Origin: Thermoplasmata archaeon
Lineage (GTDB): Archaea; Thermoplasmatota; Thermoplasmata; Lutacidiplasmatales; UBA184
Length of the DNA stretch: 60,454 nt
Assembly: GCA_021806135.1 (NCBI GenBank)
Contig: JAJZYB010000009.1
Coordinates: 1 to 60,454 of the forward strand
Reading direction: 5' to 3'
Under the pieces are notes generated by a model. It made no database searches and was not told the DNA's origin. It saw only the letters and a program-made list of their open reading frames with translations. This document shows positions 48,711-57,942 of the stretch, piece by piece; the first letter of the stretch is position 1, and each line of letters opens with the position of its first letter. A program made the translations under genes and the position numbers.

Positions 48711-49121
48711 TCAGACCCCGGTGAGGACCCAGCGGGCCAGCGCCCAGGCGAGACCGCTGACGGCGGCGACCAGGATGAGGCTCCCGATGAGCGCGTCCCG
48801 GGCCCGCTCCTTGGCCTGTACCTTCCGGGTGGGGTCGTGGGAGAACCAGCTCAGCGCGACCCGGGCCCAGACCAGGGTGACCACGGCCCCGGCGGCCAGT
48901 CCCACGATGAAGAGGAGCCGGCTCAACGCGGCAGTGAGGTTGTCGGTGGCGTTGGCCCCCACGGGATGGAGGTGCCCTGCCGGAAGCGGGCCGGGCACCG
49001 GGGCCGGGTAGGCCCCGGCCGTGCTTCCCCCGGTCAACCCGGCGCTCACGGAGAGGACCAGCCCGAGGAACGCGAAGAGCATCGGGATCGGGGATGGGCG
49101 TCCCCTCGCCGGCGCGCTCAT
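48711..49121 (-). CDS. VirB2/CedA1-like pilin candidate
   Basis: The product has 136 residues from ATG 49121, which overlaps the stop of the giant gene (ATGA). A signal-like helix (PMLFAFLGLVLSVSAGLTGG, residues 12-32) is followed by a Pro/Gly spacer. Two transmembrane helices follow, about 69-90 (LLFIVGLAAGAVVTLVWARV) and 111-133 (IGSLILVAAVSGLAWALARW). They are joined by a short basic loop, TRKVQAKERARDA. A cleaved signal, two helices and a basic cytoplasmic loop with an AKxRA-type pattern are the hallmarks of VirB2/TrbC conjugative pilins and archaeal CedA1/TedC. Its position next to VirB6, VirB3 and VirB4 homologues strengthens the call. Confidence 0.72.
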   Translation of the reverse strand: MSAPARGRPSPIPMLFAFLGLVLSVSAGLTGGSTAGAYPAPVPGPLPAGHLHPVGANATDNLTAALSRLLFIVGLAAGAVVTLVWARVALSWFSHDPTRKVQAKERARDALIGSLILVAAVSGLAWALARWVLTGV

Positions 49122-52100
49122 GGGGATCCCTCCGGTGGCGGGTCCTCGGACGGAGCGGTCGGACCGGGGTAGTAGCGGGCCTTTCCCTCCGGATCCTGCT
49201 CCCGGTGGATCTTCCCCGAGGATTCCAGATCCTCGAGGTCCTTCTCCGCGTCGTCCCCGGGCCATCCCTTCATCCGGGCCATGGCCCCCAACGCCTCCGC
49301 CTCCTCGCCCGGGGTGGCCTCCACCTGGTTCAGCAGTTCCTCGCGGCCGCCCACCGTCCGCGGGTTGCGCTTCCGGCGCCGGACCCTGAAGCGGAAGAAG
49401 AGGGCCGAGCCCAGCACCCCGCCGAGGAAGAGGGCGAGGAGGACCAGGCCCAGGGGATCCGGGGAAGCCCCCCCGGGGCCAGGGAGCAGGACCGTGGTGC
49501 TCGCCCCGTAGGGCCCGGTCACGGTCACCTGGAGCGCCGAGCCCGCCCCCGGGAGGATCAGGGTGACCCGGCCCCCTTCGGTCACGCCCGAGACCGGGGA
49601 GAACCCGGGGGCCTCAGCGCTCACCGGGTAGCCGGTCAAGGGGTTCCCGAAGACATCCGCGGCGCTCACGTCGAGGAGGAGGTCCGAGTTGTGGACGCTC
49701 CAGGAGACGACCCGGAGAACCCCCTCTTCGGGGTCGGCCAGCCAGGAGTACGGGAACGAGAGGTTCTGAACCCCGGGAGCGCGGACGACGTAGGTGACGT
49801 TCCCGGCCCGTCGGTCGGAGAGGAGGAAACGCGCCCATCCCCCTTCGAGCGCCGAGACCTGCGGGCTGCCCACCGGCACGCCTCCCTGCCAGGCCTGGAG
49901 GGTGGTGTTGCCCGAGCCGGTGGTGTTCACGTTCCCGAACGCATCCACCTCCGCGATGGCCAGGGAGACGTTCTGCCCGGCGAACCCTTCGGGGGTGAGG
50001 TCCGGAAGGCTCCACCCCACGGCGGGACCCGGTCGCACCACCACCCGGGCGTAGACGGTCAGATTGGTGAGGAGCGTTCGGTCCGGCGCGAGGACCGTCA
50101 GGGAGAAGGCGACCGGGTAGGTCCCGCTCCGGTTCTTGAGGAAGGTGGCCGCGTCGCCCCGGGTCCCGCCCACCCCGGGGCCCCACCAGGTCCCGAGGAC
50201 GAGCTCCCCCGGCGAGGGCCCGCCTCCCGGCCAGGTGGCGACGAGGGTCTCCGGTACGCCGGCCTGGGCGGCCGGTACGGTGAGCTCAGGGGCCGGGGGA
50301 GGGGCGAGCCCCTCGAAGGAGATCGTCCGTTCCACCTCCTTCCCCAGGGCATCCCGGACCGAGAGCACCACGGGGAGATCCCCGGGCGCGTCGATGGGCA
50401 CGGAGAGGTTCCAGACCCCGTCGGAGGGGATGGGGACCCACCCCGCGGACAGGTTCCCGTTCCCCTGGACCCTTCCCTCCAGCGCCCCCACCCCTCCCTG
50501 GACGATCCCGGTAAGGGCGGGGAGGAAGGGGACAAGGCCGACCGTTTCCTGTACGCTCACCCCCAGGTCGAGAGGGTCCGTCACGGCGGTGACGTTCTCC
50601 TCCGCGGTCAGGACGGCGCCGGAGGCGTCCTCGGCCCGGGCCACCAAGGTGTAGTTCCCGGGCCGGGCGAAGGTGACGTTGGCGCTCAGATCCGGATAGG
50701 TCGCCCCACCCAGGACCTGGAGGCTCCCGGTCCACGGCGCGGTACCGCCCCCCGGCGTCCAGGCGTAGGACTCCGGCACCCCTGTGGCCACCTCGGCAGG
50801 CCCGGTCCAGGGGCCCGGGACCGGGGCCGGCAGGACCGAGAGGTTGAGGGAGATCTCCACGAGAGCACCGGCCTGGTCCCGGGCCCAGGCTTGGATGGTG
50901 AAGGCTCCGGACCGGGAGAAGAGGATCGCACCCGAGGGGAGGACCGAGGCCCCGGAGGGGAGGTCCCATCCGGTGGAGTACGGTGCCGCGCCTCCTTGGA
51001 TGGACGCTTCCACGGAAGTGGGCAATCCCACGTCCGTGGTGGGGGGCGTCAGCGAGACCGCCAGGGAGAGCGGCGGGTCCACCGTGAGGACCAGAGCGCT
51101 CTGGGCGATGGCCCCGAGCCCGTCCTGGACCGTGAGCCCGATGACGTAGCGTCCGGGGGTGGCGGGGGAGGCCGTGGCGAAAGGCCCCTGGGCCGAGGAC
51201 GAGAGCCCCGCCGGGATCGCCCAACGGTAGCTGAGGTTCCCATACCCGCCGGAGGCGGTCGCCTCGAAGGAGACCGGGAACCCCTCGTCCACCGCCGTGG
51301 CGGAGGCTCCGAGGCTCAGGGAAAGGTGCGGCACCACCGGCAGTCTCAGCGGCTGGAATTCCCGGGCTCCGGCCGCGTCGGAGACCTCGAGCGTCCCATT
51401 GACGGAGCCCGCCATCGCCGGGGTATAGGTCAGCTCCGCGAGGCCGACGCCCACCTCCACGAGGGTCCCGAGCTGCCAGCGGTAGGTGAGGGGCGCGACC
51501 CCGCCGAGCGCCTGGGCGGTGAGGGGGAACGGCACTCCCGCCTCCGCGGCCGGGGAGGGAGCGAGCACTGGACCTAAGGTCAGGGACGGGGCGACGTCGA
51601 GAGTGATGGAGCTCGCCACCTGGGCGCCCGCCCCGTCGGTGAGCACCACCCGGACGGTCTGGGTGCCGGCCTGGGGGAAGAGGCAGGAGACCGAGCTGCC
51701 CCCGGAGCCGTTGAGATCCGGAAAGTTCCAGACCAGGTTCTCCGGCGAGGACCCTCCCAGGACCATGGCGCTGAGGAGCACGGGTTCCCCCACCTCCGGG
51801 GTGCTCTGGTTGCTCTGGAGCAGGAGCGTGGGAGCCGCCGCCACGGTGACGTTCAGCGGGGGAGCGGAAGCACTGGTCCCCTGGGAATCGGTGATGGTGA
51901 GGGCCACCTGATAGAACCCCGGGACGGTGAAGACGTGCGTGGGATCGGCAGCCGAACTCCCCGATCCGTCCCCGAAGTCCCAGGCGTACGTGTACGGTGG
52001 AACCCCGAAGGAGACCTGGCTCTCGAAGGAGGCGGCAAGGTTCGCATCGACCCCGGCCTCACGGAGGGAGGAAGCGGCCGAGGGATCCGGGACCACCGAC

Positions 52101-54451
52101 ACGCTCACGGGGGTGGCGTTCGCCCACCCTCCCGCGGCATCGATGAGCTGGGCGGTCACGGAGTAGGTGCCGGTCGTCGCGTAGACATGGCTAGCCGGGG
52201 CCGGTAGCGGCCCGCTCCCATCCCCGAAGTCGATGCCGGCCTCTTGCCAGGGACTGGTGCCTCCCCGGACCACGAGGGACGCCTGCAGGGCCTCTCCCAC
52301 GTCGACCTTCAGCGAGCTCAGGTCCAATGCCACTTGGGGGAGGGGGTGGACGGTCAAGGAGGACGAGGAGAAGGCTCGGGCACCCAGGGCGTCGGTGACC
52401 CGGAGCGAGAGGGTGAGCGATCCCGGGGCGGGAAGGTCCAGCGTCTCCGGAAAGGTCCCCCCGGGGCCTGAGAAGTCCACCGTGGGTCCCCCGGAGACGT
52501 TGAGGGTGCCGGCGTACGGAGGGATCCCGCCCTCCACGTCCAGGGAGAGGGCAACCGGTCCCACATCCGTGGCCGCCGTGGGTAGCTCGATGATCCCGTT
52601 GACGGCGGGGGCGACGGGCACGGTGGCATTGGTTTGGGCCTGGAACCCAAGGGCATCCTCCACCGAGACGAAGAGGGCGAGGGGTCCCGCCGCCCGGGGG
52701 ACCCACGGGACCTCCAGGAGGCCGCCCGGGGCCGGCCCGAGGGGAACGGAGACCCCATCGGAGCCCTGCACCTCCACCCGGTACGGTGGGGTCCCACCGG
52801 CGAGGAGGAGCGGGAAGGAGACGGGAAGGCCCACCTCGGCCGTGGGGAGGGGACGGAGGAACGTCGCCGTGAGCGGCTCCACCCCGGTGATGCTGAACGA
52901 GGAGGAGGCGTTCGCCCCCAGCGCGTCCTGGACGCCCAGGGTGGCGAGCACGGTGCCCGCCGAGTCCAACGTCCCCCGGAAGGAGAGCGTCCCGGCACCG
53001 GAGAGGGACCCCCGCTCCGGGGACAATGCCGTCACGGGAGAGGAGAAGGAGAGCCACCACTGGTAGGGCGCCTGACCTCCGTAGACCGTCCCCGACAGGG
53101 TGAAGGGGCTTCCGGTGGCGAGCGGGGCGGTGGAGCCCGCCAGGGAGGCCTGGGGGTCGGGCAGGACGCGACCGACCTCGGTGGAGGCGGAGAACGCCCA
53201 TCCGGACGCATCCTGACCGCTCCCCGTCACCACGACCGGTCCCGGGACCGGGACCGTGAACGGCTCGGAGTAGGTCCCCGCCGCCGGGAAGGAGCTCTGG
53301 AGGGTCGGGCCTCCCAGGTACGGCACCCACTCCACGGTGTAGGGAGGGGTCCCCCCTTGGACGGTCAGCGTCTCCGGAAGAGGGAACCCGACGTCGGCTT
53401 CCACCGGATCGGAGGCCAGCGTGAGGGTTGGCAGGGGGGCCACGGAATCGATGGCCTCGGGAGCCTGGGTGCTCCTCCCGCCCGAATCGTGGACGACGAG
53501 GCGGATGCCCAGGGGACCGGGGGTGCTGGGGTCCACGGTGAAGTTCGCCCCCTTTACGGACCCCGTCCCTTGAGAGCCCTGCCAGGAGTACTCGTAAGGG
53601 GGCGTTCCCCCGGTCACCGAGGCGGTGAAGGTCACGGGAACCCCCACGTCGGAGAGGGTCGGGCCCTCCACGGCGGCGAGCAGGGCGGTCCCCACGAGGA
53701 GGGGGGTCACGGCGGTCACGGAGATGACCTCCCCGAGGGCATCGGTGACGTTGGCCCGGGGAAGGTAGCTTCCGAGGGCATAGGTGTGGGAGACCAGCGC
53801 GGTGCCGGGCGCCGGGAGGAAGGTGATCTCCTGGGTGCCGTCCCCGAAGCGATAATGGACCTGGTAGGGGCCCTCCCCCCCGGAGACGGGGAGGCTCAGG
53901 AGCACGGGGGTGCCCGAGGTGGCTGGATCCGGGGAGGCCGACAGGGGCCCGGCTTCGAGCGCCGGCTCGAGCTCAACGGGGGCGTCCGCCGTGAGGGTGA
54001 AGGAGCCGGTGAACCCAAGGACCGCGTAGCCGGTAACGGTGACCTGGGCGGTGGCGTTCACCGGGGCGAGGAGGGACTGGGCGTAGAGGGTGGTGGAGAG
54101 CGTGTCCGCCGGGGCGAGAGACCCCACGCCGGTCGCGTTCAGGAGGACCCAGAGGACGTTCTGGACCACCACCGGGTCGATCATGGAGACGGGGACCACC
54201 CGGGCGGCGAGGACCTGGGACCCGCCCGCGAGGAGGGTCGCGGACGGTGGGTCGATGGAGAGGGTGGCGAAGTCGTTCCCGCTCTCGGGGGAGGCGGCCC
54301 CGGGGTGGGGGACCTGGAGAGGGTCTGTCCCCGAAGCGGGGGAGCCCGCCCCGGTGGCCTGGTTCGCCAGGGTGCCCAGGGGGACGAGGGTGGTCAGCAC
54401 GAGGACGACGATCACGGCGAGGACGAGGGCGCGGGTCCACGGGGCGCTCAT
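49118..54451 (-). CDS. Giant PKD-domain surface protein heading the secretion operon, with cytoplasmic winged-helix tail
   Basis: The product has 1777 residues. A signal peptide (VLAVIVVLVLTTLVPLGTLA) is followed by about 15 PKD/Ig-like repeats of 85-95 residues. Clear PKD motifs include VHYRFGDGTQEITF, GIDFGDGSGPLPAPASHVYA and YAWDFGDGSGSSAADPTHVF, each followed by GxYxVxLxVxD. Sequons are frequent. A transmembrane helix (LGLVLLALFLGGVLGSALFF, about residue 1670) leads to RVRRRKRNPR and a cytoplasmic domain of about 75 residues (EELLNQVEATPGEEAEALGA, DAEKDLEDLESSGKIHREQD, ARYYPGP) that reads as a winged helix. It could serve as adhesin and mating-pair stabiliser, and the tail may report contact to the cell. 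It carries the operon's only visible promoter. Confidence 0.82.
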   Translation of the reverse strand: MSAPWTRALVLAVIVVLVLTTLVPLGTLANQATGAGSPASGTDPLQVPHPGAASPESGNDFATLSIDPPSATLLAGGSQVLAARVVPVSMIDPVVVQNVLWVLLNATGVGSLAPADTLSTTLYAQSLLAPVNATAQVTVTGYAVLGFTGSFTLTADAPVELEPALEAGPLSASPDPATSGTPVLLSLPVSGGEGPYQVHYRFGDGTQEITFLPAPGTALVSHTYALGSYLPRANVTDALGEVISVTAVTPLLVGTALLAAVEGPTLSDVGVPVTFTASVTGGTPPYEYSWQGSQGTGSVKGANFTVDPSTPGPLGIRLVVHDSGGRSTQAPEAIDSVAPLPTLTLASDPVEADVGFPLPETLTVQGGTPPYTVEWVPYLGGPTLQSSFPAAGTYSEPFTVPVPGPVVVTGSGQDASGWAFSASTEVGRVLPDPQASLAGSTAPLATGSPFTLSGTVYGGQAPYQWWLSFSSPVTALSPERGSLSGAGTLSFRGTLDSAGTVLATLGVQDALGANASSSFSITGVEPLTATFLRPLPTAEVGLPVSFPLLLAGGTPPYRVEVQGSDGVSVPLGPAPGGLLEVPWVPRAAGPLALFVSVEDALGFQAQTNATVPVAPAVNGIIELPTAATDVGPVALSLDVEGGIPPYAGTLNVSGGPTVDFSGPGGTFPETLDLPAPGSLTLSLRVTDALGARAFSSSSLTVHPLPQVALDLSSLKVDVGEALQASLVVRGGTSPWQEAGIDFGDGSGPLPAPASHVYATTGTYSVTAQLIDAAGGWANATPVSVSVVPDPSAASSLREAGVDANLAASFESQVSFGVPPYTYAWDFGDGSGSSAADPTHVFTVPGFYQVALTITDSQGTSASAPPLNVTVAAAPTLLLQSNQSTPEVGEPVLLSAMVLGGSSPENLVWNFPDLNGSGGSSVSCLFPQAGTQTVRVVLTDGAGAQVASSITLDVAPSLTLGPVLAPSPAAEAGVPFPLTAQALGGVAPLTYRWQLGTLVEVGVGLAELTYTPAMAGSVNGTLEVSDAAGAREFQPLRLPVVPHLSLSLGASATAVDEGFPVSFEATASGGYGNLSYRWAIPAGLSSSAQGPFATASPATPGRYVIGLTVQDGLGAIAQSALVLTVDPPLSLAVSLTPPTTDVGLPTSVEASIQGGAAPYSTGWDLPSGASVLPSGAILFSRSGAFTIQAWARDQAGALVEISLNLSVLPAPVPGPWTGPAEVATGVPESYAWTPGGGTAPWTGSLQVLGGATYPDLSANVTFARPGNYTLVARAEDASGAVLTAEENVTAVTDPLDLGVSVQETVGLVPFLPALTGIVQGGVGALEGRVQGNGNLSAGWVPIPSDGVWNLSVPIDAPGDLPVVLSVRDALGKEVERTISFEGLAPPPAPELTVPAAQAGVPETLVATWPGGGPSPGELVLGTWWGPGVGGTRGDAATFLKNRSGTYPVAFSLTVLAPDRTLLTNLTVYARVVVRPGPAVGWSLPDLTPEGFAGQNVSLAIAEVDAFGNVNTTGSGNTTLQAWQGGVPVGSPQVSALEGGWARFLLSDRRAGNVTYVVRAPGVQNLSFPYSWLADPEEGVLRVVSWSVHNSDLLLDVSAADVFGNPLTGYPVSAEAPGFSPVSGVTEGGRVTLILPGAGSALQVTVTGPYGASTTVLLPGPGGASPDPLGLVLLALFLGGVLGSALFFRFRVRRRKRNPRTVGGREELLNQVEATPGEEAEALGAMARMKGWPGDDAEKDLEDLESSGKIHREQDPEGKARYYPGPTAPSEDPPPEGSP

Positions 54452-54481
54452 GGGTTTCCTCGGGGATGCCGGGGGAGCTCC

Positions 54482-54502
54482 CTGGTAATAAGTTTTCTTA
54501 TT
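54482..54502 (-). promoter_or_regulatory. Promoter of the type IV secretion-like operon
   Basis: On the minus strand TTAATAAGAAAACTTATTAC is the most AT-rich stretch in this part of the window. TATA-like AACTTATTA is centred near 54490 and would place the transcript start near 54463, leaving a leader of about 12 nt with GAGGAA before the ATG at 54451. The element is also an imperfect inverted repeat (TAATAAG, CTTATTA), so a repressor could bind here. Confidence 0.6.
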
Positions 54503-54631
54503 AAATGAGGGTGCTTCCGAGGGTGCCCCCCGATGGGGGGCCTCCGCCGGCCGTCCACAACGCTTTTCCCCGCCTCAGTTTCGCTCCCCCGTCCCGAGGG
54601 CCCCTACCGGCCCCGGGAAGTCGGTCGATCC

Positions 54632-55801
54632 ATGGACGATGGAGCTCCACCCCCCGGGAAGGAGGCCTTCAAGGTCACCCCCTGGGAGGTCCGGGGGAAG
54701 ATCGACTACGAGCGGCTCCAGGAACTCTTCGGGACGAGCCCCCTCGACGAGCCGGTGAAGGCCCGGCTCCGCCGGCTCCTCGGAACCCCCCTCCACCCCC
54801 TGCTGGAGCGGGACATCTACCTCTCGCACCGGGACCTCCCCGAGGTGCTCGACCGCTACGAGCGGGGGGACCCGTTCTTCCTCTACACCGGCCGGGGGCC
54901 CTCGGGGGAGGTGCATCTCGCCCACCTGCTGCCGTTCGAGCTCTCGCGCTACCTCCAGCAGAAGCTGGGCGTGGAGTTCTGGGTCCAGGTCACCGACGAC
55001 GAGAAGTTCCTCTTCCAGGGGTCGCTCTCGCTGGAGGAGACCCGGCGCCTGGGCCGGGAGAACCTGCTGGACCTTCTGGCCCTGGGCTTCGACCCGAAGA
55101 AGACGCACATCCTGTTCGACACGGCCTCCATCCGCTCGCTGTATCCCCTCGCCCTCAAGGTGGCGAAGCGGGTGACCTACTCCACCGCGAAGGCGGTCTT
55201 CGGCTTCACCCCCCAGAACAACATCGGATCCATCTTCTTCACCGCGATCCAGTCGGTGCCCGCCTTCCTGCCCTCGGCCAGGGCCGGGCGGCCGGTGCCC
55301 TGCCTGATCCCCTGCGGAATCGACCAGGACCCGCACTTCCGGATCACCCGGGACGTGGCCGAGCCTTTGGGCTACCCGAAGCCGGCCCTCATCCACAACC
55401 GTCTGCTCCCCGGGCTCTCGGGGGAGGAGAAGATGAGCTCCTCGGCGGAGCGCAAGGACGGGGTGATCTTCCTGAACGATCCCCCCGAGGAGGTGGACCG
55501 GAAGCTCTCCCGGGCGTTCACCGGTGGTCGGGCGTCGGTGGAGGAGCAGCGCCGGCTGGGGGCGAACCCCGAGGTCTGTTCGGTCTGGGCGCTCTGGCGT
55601 AGCCGCTTCGCCCCGGACCCGAAGGAGTTCGCCGAGATCACCCGGACCTGCCGGAGCGGGGAACTGCTCTGCGGGGAGTGCAAGAGGCGGCTGATCCCCC
55701 GGGTCCAGCAGTTCCTGGGGGAGCACGCCCGGCGCCGGGCGGACGTGGAGCGTTGGGTGGATTCGGCCATCGTCGACGGCCCCCCGGGCGGAACCGCGTA
55801 G
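54632..55801 (+). CDS. trpS: Tryptophanyl-tRNA synthetase
   Basis: The product has 389 residues from ATG 54632. The class I HIGH-type motif is GRGPSGEVHLAHLLPFEL (near residue 87) and the KMSKS-type motif is GEEKMSSSAE (near 268). PCGIDQDPHFRITRDVAEPL and FFTAIQSVPAF are typical of archaeal/eukaryotic-type TrpRS, which has a longer N-terminal extension than the bacterial enzyme. It charges tRNA-Trp in the cytoplasm. It is divergent from the secretion operon, 180 bp away. Confidence 0.95.
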   Translation: MDDGAPPPGKEAFKVTPWEVRGKIDYERLQELFGTSPLDEPVKARLRRLLGTPLHPLLERDIYLSHRDLPEVLDRYERGDPFFLYTGRGPSGEVHLAHLLPFELSRYLQQKLGVEFWVQVTDDEKFLFQGSLSLEETRRLGRENLLDLLALGFDPKKTHILFDTASIRSLYPLALKVAKRVTYSTAKAVFGFTPQNNIGSIFFTAIQSVPAFLPSARAGRPVPCLIPCGIDQDPHFRITRDVAEPLGYPKPALIHNRLLPGLSGEEKMSSSAERKDGVIFLNDPPEEVDRKLSRAFTGGRASVEEQRRLGANPEVCSVWALWRSRFAPDPKEFAEITRTCRSGELLCGECKRRLIPRVQQFLGEHARRRADVERWVDSAIVDGPPGGTA

Positions 55802-55865
55802 GTCCCGGCCCGCCGCCCTCCATGCCTCCCCGAGGAGGCGGGCCCTTCCCACGTGCGCCGGGTGG

Positions 55866-56330
55866 TCAGGGCCCGGAGGGGGGAAGGGGTACCCGGAGAT
55901 CCTCCTTGACCCGGTTGAGGACCACCTGGGTGTTCGTACGCTCCACCCAGGGGTCCTGGAGGAGGTGCTTGACGAAACGGTCGAGGTCCCGGCGGTCGCG
56001 GAACCGGGCGATGAGCAGCGCGTCATACTCTCCCGTGAGGTCGTAGAGCCCGTAGGCATGCGGGTCCCGGGCCAGTCGGTCCTCCAGCTCCCGGAGCTTT
56101 CCTTTGGCGATCCGTATGCCCAGGACGGCGTGGAGCCCCCAGCCCAGGAGCTCGTCATCGAGCAGCGGGGCGTACCCCCGGATGATCCCGTCCTCCTCCA
56201 GGCGCGCGATCCGATGGGCCACGGTGGTGGGGGAGAGCCCGCGTCGCCGGGCGATCTCCCGGTGGCTTTGACGGGCATCCACCGACAGCTCCTCGAGAAG
56301 GGCCCGGTCCGTCGGATCGATGTTGGACAT
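55866..56330 (-). CDS. AsnC/Lrp-family transcriptional regulator
   Basis: The product has 154 residues. A winged helix at the N-terminus (DPTDRALLEELSVDARQSHR, IARRRGLSPTTVAHRIARLE, EEDGIIRGYAP) and a RAM ligand domain (LHAVLGIRIAKGKLRELEDR, YDLTGEYDALLIARFRDRRD) are both complete. It is divergent from glutamine synthetase, a common Lrp target, and probably senses an amino acid. The start codon lies inside a palindrome, so it probably represses itself and perhaps glnA. Confidence 0.92.
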   Translation of the reverse strand: MSNIDPTDRALLEELSVDARQSHREIARRRGLSPTTVAHRIARLEEDGIIRGYAPLLDDELLGWGLHAVLGIRIAKGKLRELEDRLARDPHAYGLYDLTGEYDALLIARFRDRRDLDRFVKHLLQDPWVERTNTQVVLNRVKEDLRVPLPPSGP

Positions 56331-56336
56331 ATGTCC
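56325..56336. promoter_or_regulatory. Palindrome at the lrp start codon
   Basis: GGACATATGTCC is a perfect 12-bp palindrome over the ATG of the Lrp gene. The minus-strand TATA (GATATAGAG, 56358-56366) is about 30 bp upstream. An Lrp dimer bound here would block its own transcription; it may also reach glnA in the other direction. The core shares GGACA/TGTCC with the operator at 44615-44632. Confidence 0.55.
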
Positions 56337-56454
56337 TCATTCACCTGATGATCTAGCTCTATATCTCACTATCCTGGCAATGCGGTGGACAGAAGTCCAA
56401 TCCTGGCGGGGAAGGGTTCTTCCGCAGGACCCCCTGGGGGTCTCTGAGGCGGAC

Positions 56455-57942
56455 ATGGCGGGAGCGATGGCGGGGGAACCGGGGGCGGCCCAACCGGAGG
56501 AACGGACGGACCCGGTGGCCGCGGCGTTGTCGGCGATCCGGGAGCAGGACCTGCGGTGGGTGGAGCTGTTCTACACCGATCTCATCGGCGGGCTCAACCA
56601 CGTGCACGTACCGGCAGGGACCGTGGGCCCGGAGAGCTTCGAAGAGGGGATCCCGAAGCTGGACGGCTCCTCCGTCCCGGGGTTCCGGCGCATCTACGAG
56701 TCCGACATGATCCTCAAACCGGATCCCCGGACCCTGGCCACCATCCCCTGGGCCGCCGCCCAGGGCGGGACCGCCCGGTTCCTCTGCGACATCCTCGAGG
56801 GCGGTAGCCGTCTTCCCTACCCCCACGACCCCCGGGGGGTGGCCCGACGCACCGAGGAGGTCCTGCGGGACTCCGGCTTCGATCGGTCCTTCTGGGGACC
56901 GGAGATCGAGTTCTTCGTCTTCGACCGGGTCCGCCTGCTCCCCTCCGCGGACGCGGTGCGGGATGCCTGGGGGGGCGCCGGCTACGCCCTGGAGAGCGCG
57001 GAGGCCCCGTGGCAGGAGAACGATGGCCACGGGAGCATTCGCTTCAAGGAAGGTTACCAGCGCGCCAGCCCTGCCGACGCCCTGGAAGGGCTGCGCTCGG
57101 AGATCTGCAATGTGCTCTCGGATGCGTTCCACCTCCGGCTCGATGCCCATCACCATGAGGTGGCCACCGCCGGGCAGTGCGAGATCAACATCCGGTTTGA
57201 CGAGCTGGTTCCGGCGGCCGATCATGTCCAAGACGTCCGGCACGTGATCCGCAACGTGGCCCGGCAGCACGGGAAGGTGGCCACGTTCATGCCGAAGCCC
57301 CTCTACGGGGACAACGGGCTGGGCATGCACATGAACCAGTCCCTCTGGCGGGGGCCGGAGAACGCGTTCTTCGACCCGGACGACGCCTACGCCGAGATCT
57401 CCCAGCTCTGCCGGTACTACGTGGGCGGACTGCTCGCCCACGCCCGGGCCCTCTGCGCCATCACGAACCCGACCACGAACTCCTACCGTCGGCTCGTCCC
57501 CGGGTATGAAGCGCCGGTCTTCATCGCCTGGAGCCGGGCGAACCGCTCCGCCAACGTCCGTATACCGGTCTACCACCGGGGCCATCCGGAGACGAAACGG
57601 CTGGAGTACCGCACCCCGGACTCCGCCGCGAACATCTACCTCACCGAGTCCGCCCTCGCGATGGCGGGCCTCGATGGCATCCGCCGCAAGCTCGATCCGG
57701 GGGACCCCGTGGACGAGGACATCTTCAAGCTCCCCGGCCGGCGCCGCCGGGAACTGGGAATCGGCGAACTGCCCGGCTCCCTGGGGGAGGCGCTGGAGGA
57801 GCTCACCTCGGACCCGGGGTTCCTCTCCCCGGTCTTCCCGTCCTCGCTGCTCGAGACCTACGTGGAGATGAAGCGGGAAGAGCAGCTCCAGTTGAACCTC
57901 CGTCCCCATCCGTACGAGTTCTACCGTTACCTCGACGTCTGA
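56455..57942 (+). CDS. glnA: Glutamine synthetase, type I
   Basis: The product has 495 residues from ATG 56455; an in-frame ATG at 56380 is too close to the TATA element (CTATATC, 56359-56365) to be likely. Family signatures: WVELFYTDLIGGLNHVHV, FWGPEIEFFVFD (metal Glu), HHHEVATAGQCEINIRFDEL, GDNGLGMHMNQSLW, NSYRRLVPGYEAPVFIAWSR and RLEYRTPDSAANIYL. It makes glutamine from glutamate, ammonia and ATP. The region around the usual adenylylation Tyr is not conserved, as expected for archaea. It is divergent from lrp, which may regulate it. Confidence 0.95.
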   Translation: MAGAMAGEPGAAQPEERTDPVAAALSAIREQDLRWVELFYTDLIGGLNHVHVPAGTVGPESFEEGIPKLDGSSVPGFRRIYESDMILKPDPRTLATIPWAAAQGGTARFLCDILEGGSRLPYPHDPRGVARRTEEVLRDSGFDRSFWGPEIEFFVFDRVRLLPSADAVRDAWGGAGYALESAEAPWQENDGHGSIRFKEGYQRASPADALEGLRSEICNVLSDAFHLRLDAHHHEVATAGQCEINIRFDELVPAADHVQDVRHVIRNVARQHGKVATFMPKPLYGDNGLGMHMNQSLWRGPENAFFDPDDAYAEISQLCRYYVGGLLAHARALCAITNPTTNSYRRLVPGYEAPVFIAWSRANRSANVRIPVYHRGHPETKRLEYRTPDSAANIYLTESALAMAGLDGIRRKLDPGDPVDEDIFKLPGRRRRELGIGELPGSLGEALEELTSDPGFLSPVFPSSLLETYVEMKREEQLQLNLRPHPYEFYRYLDV

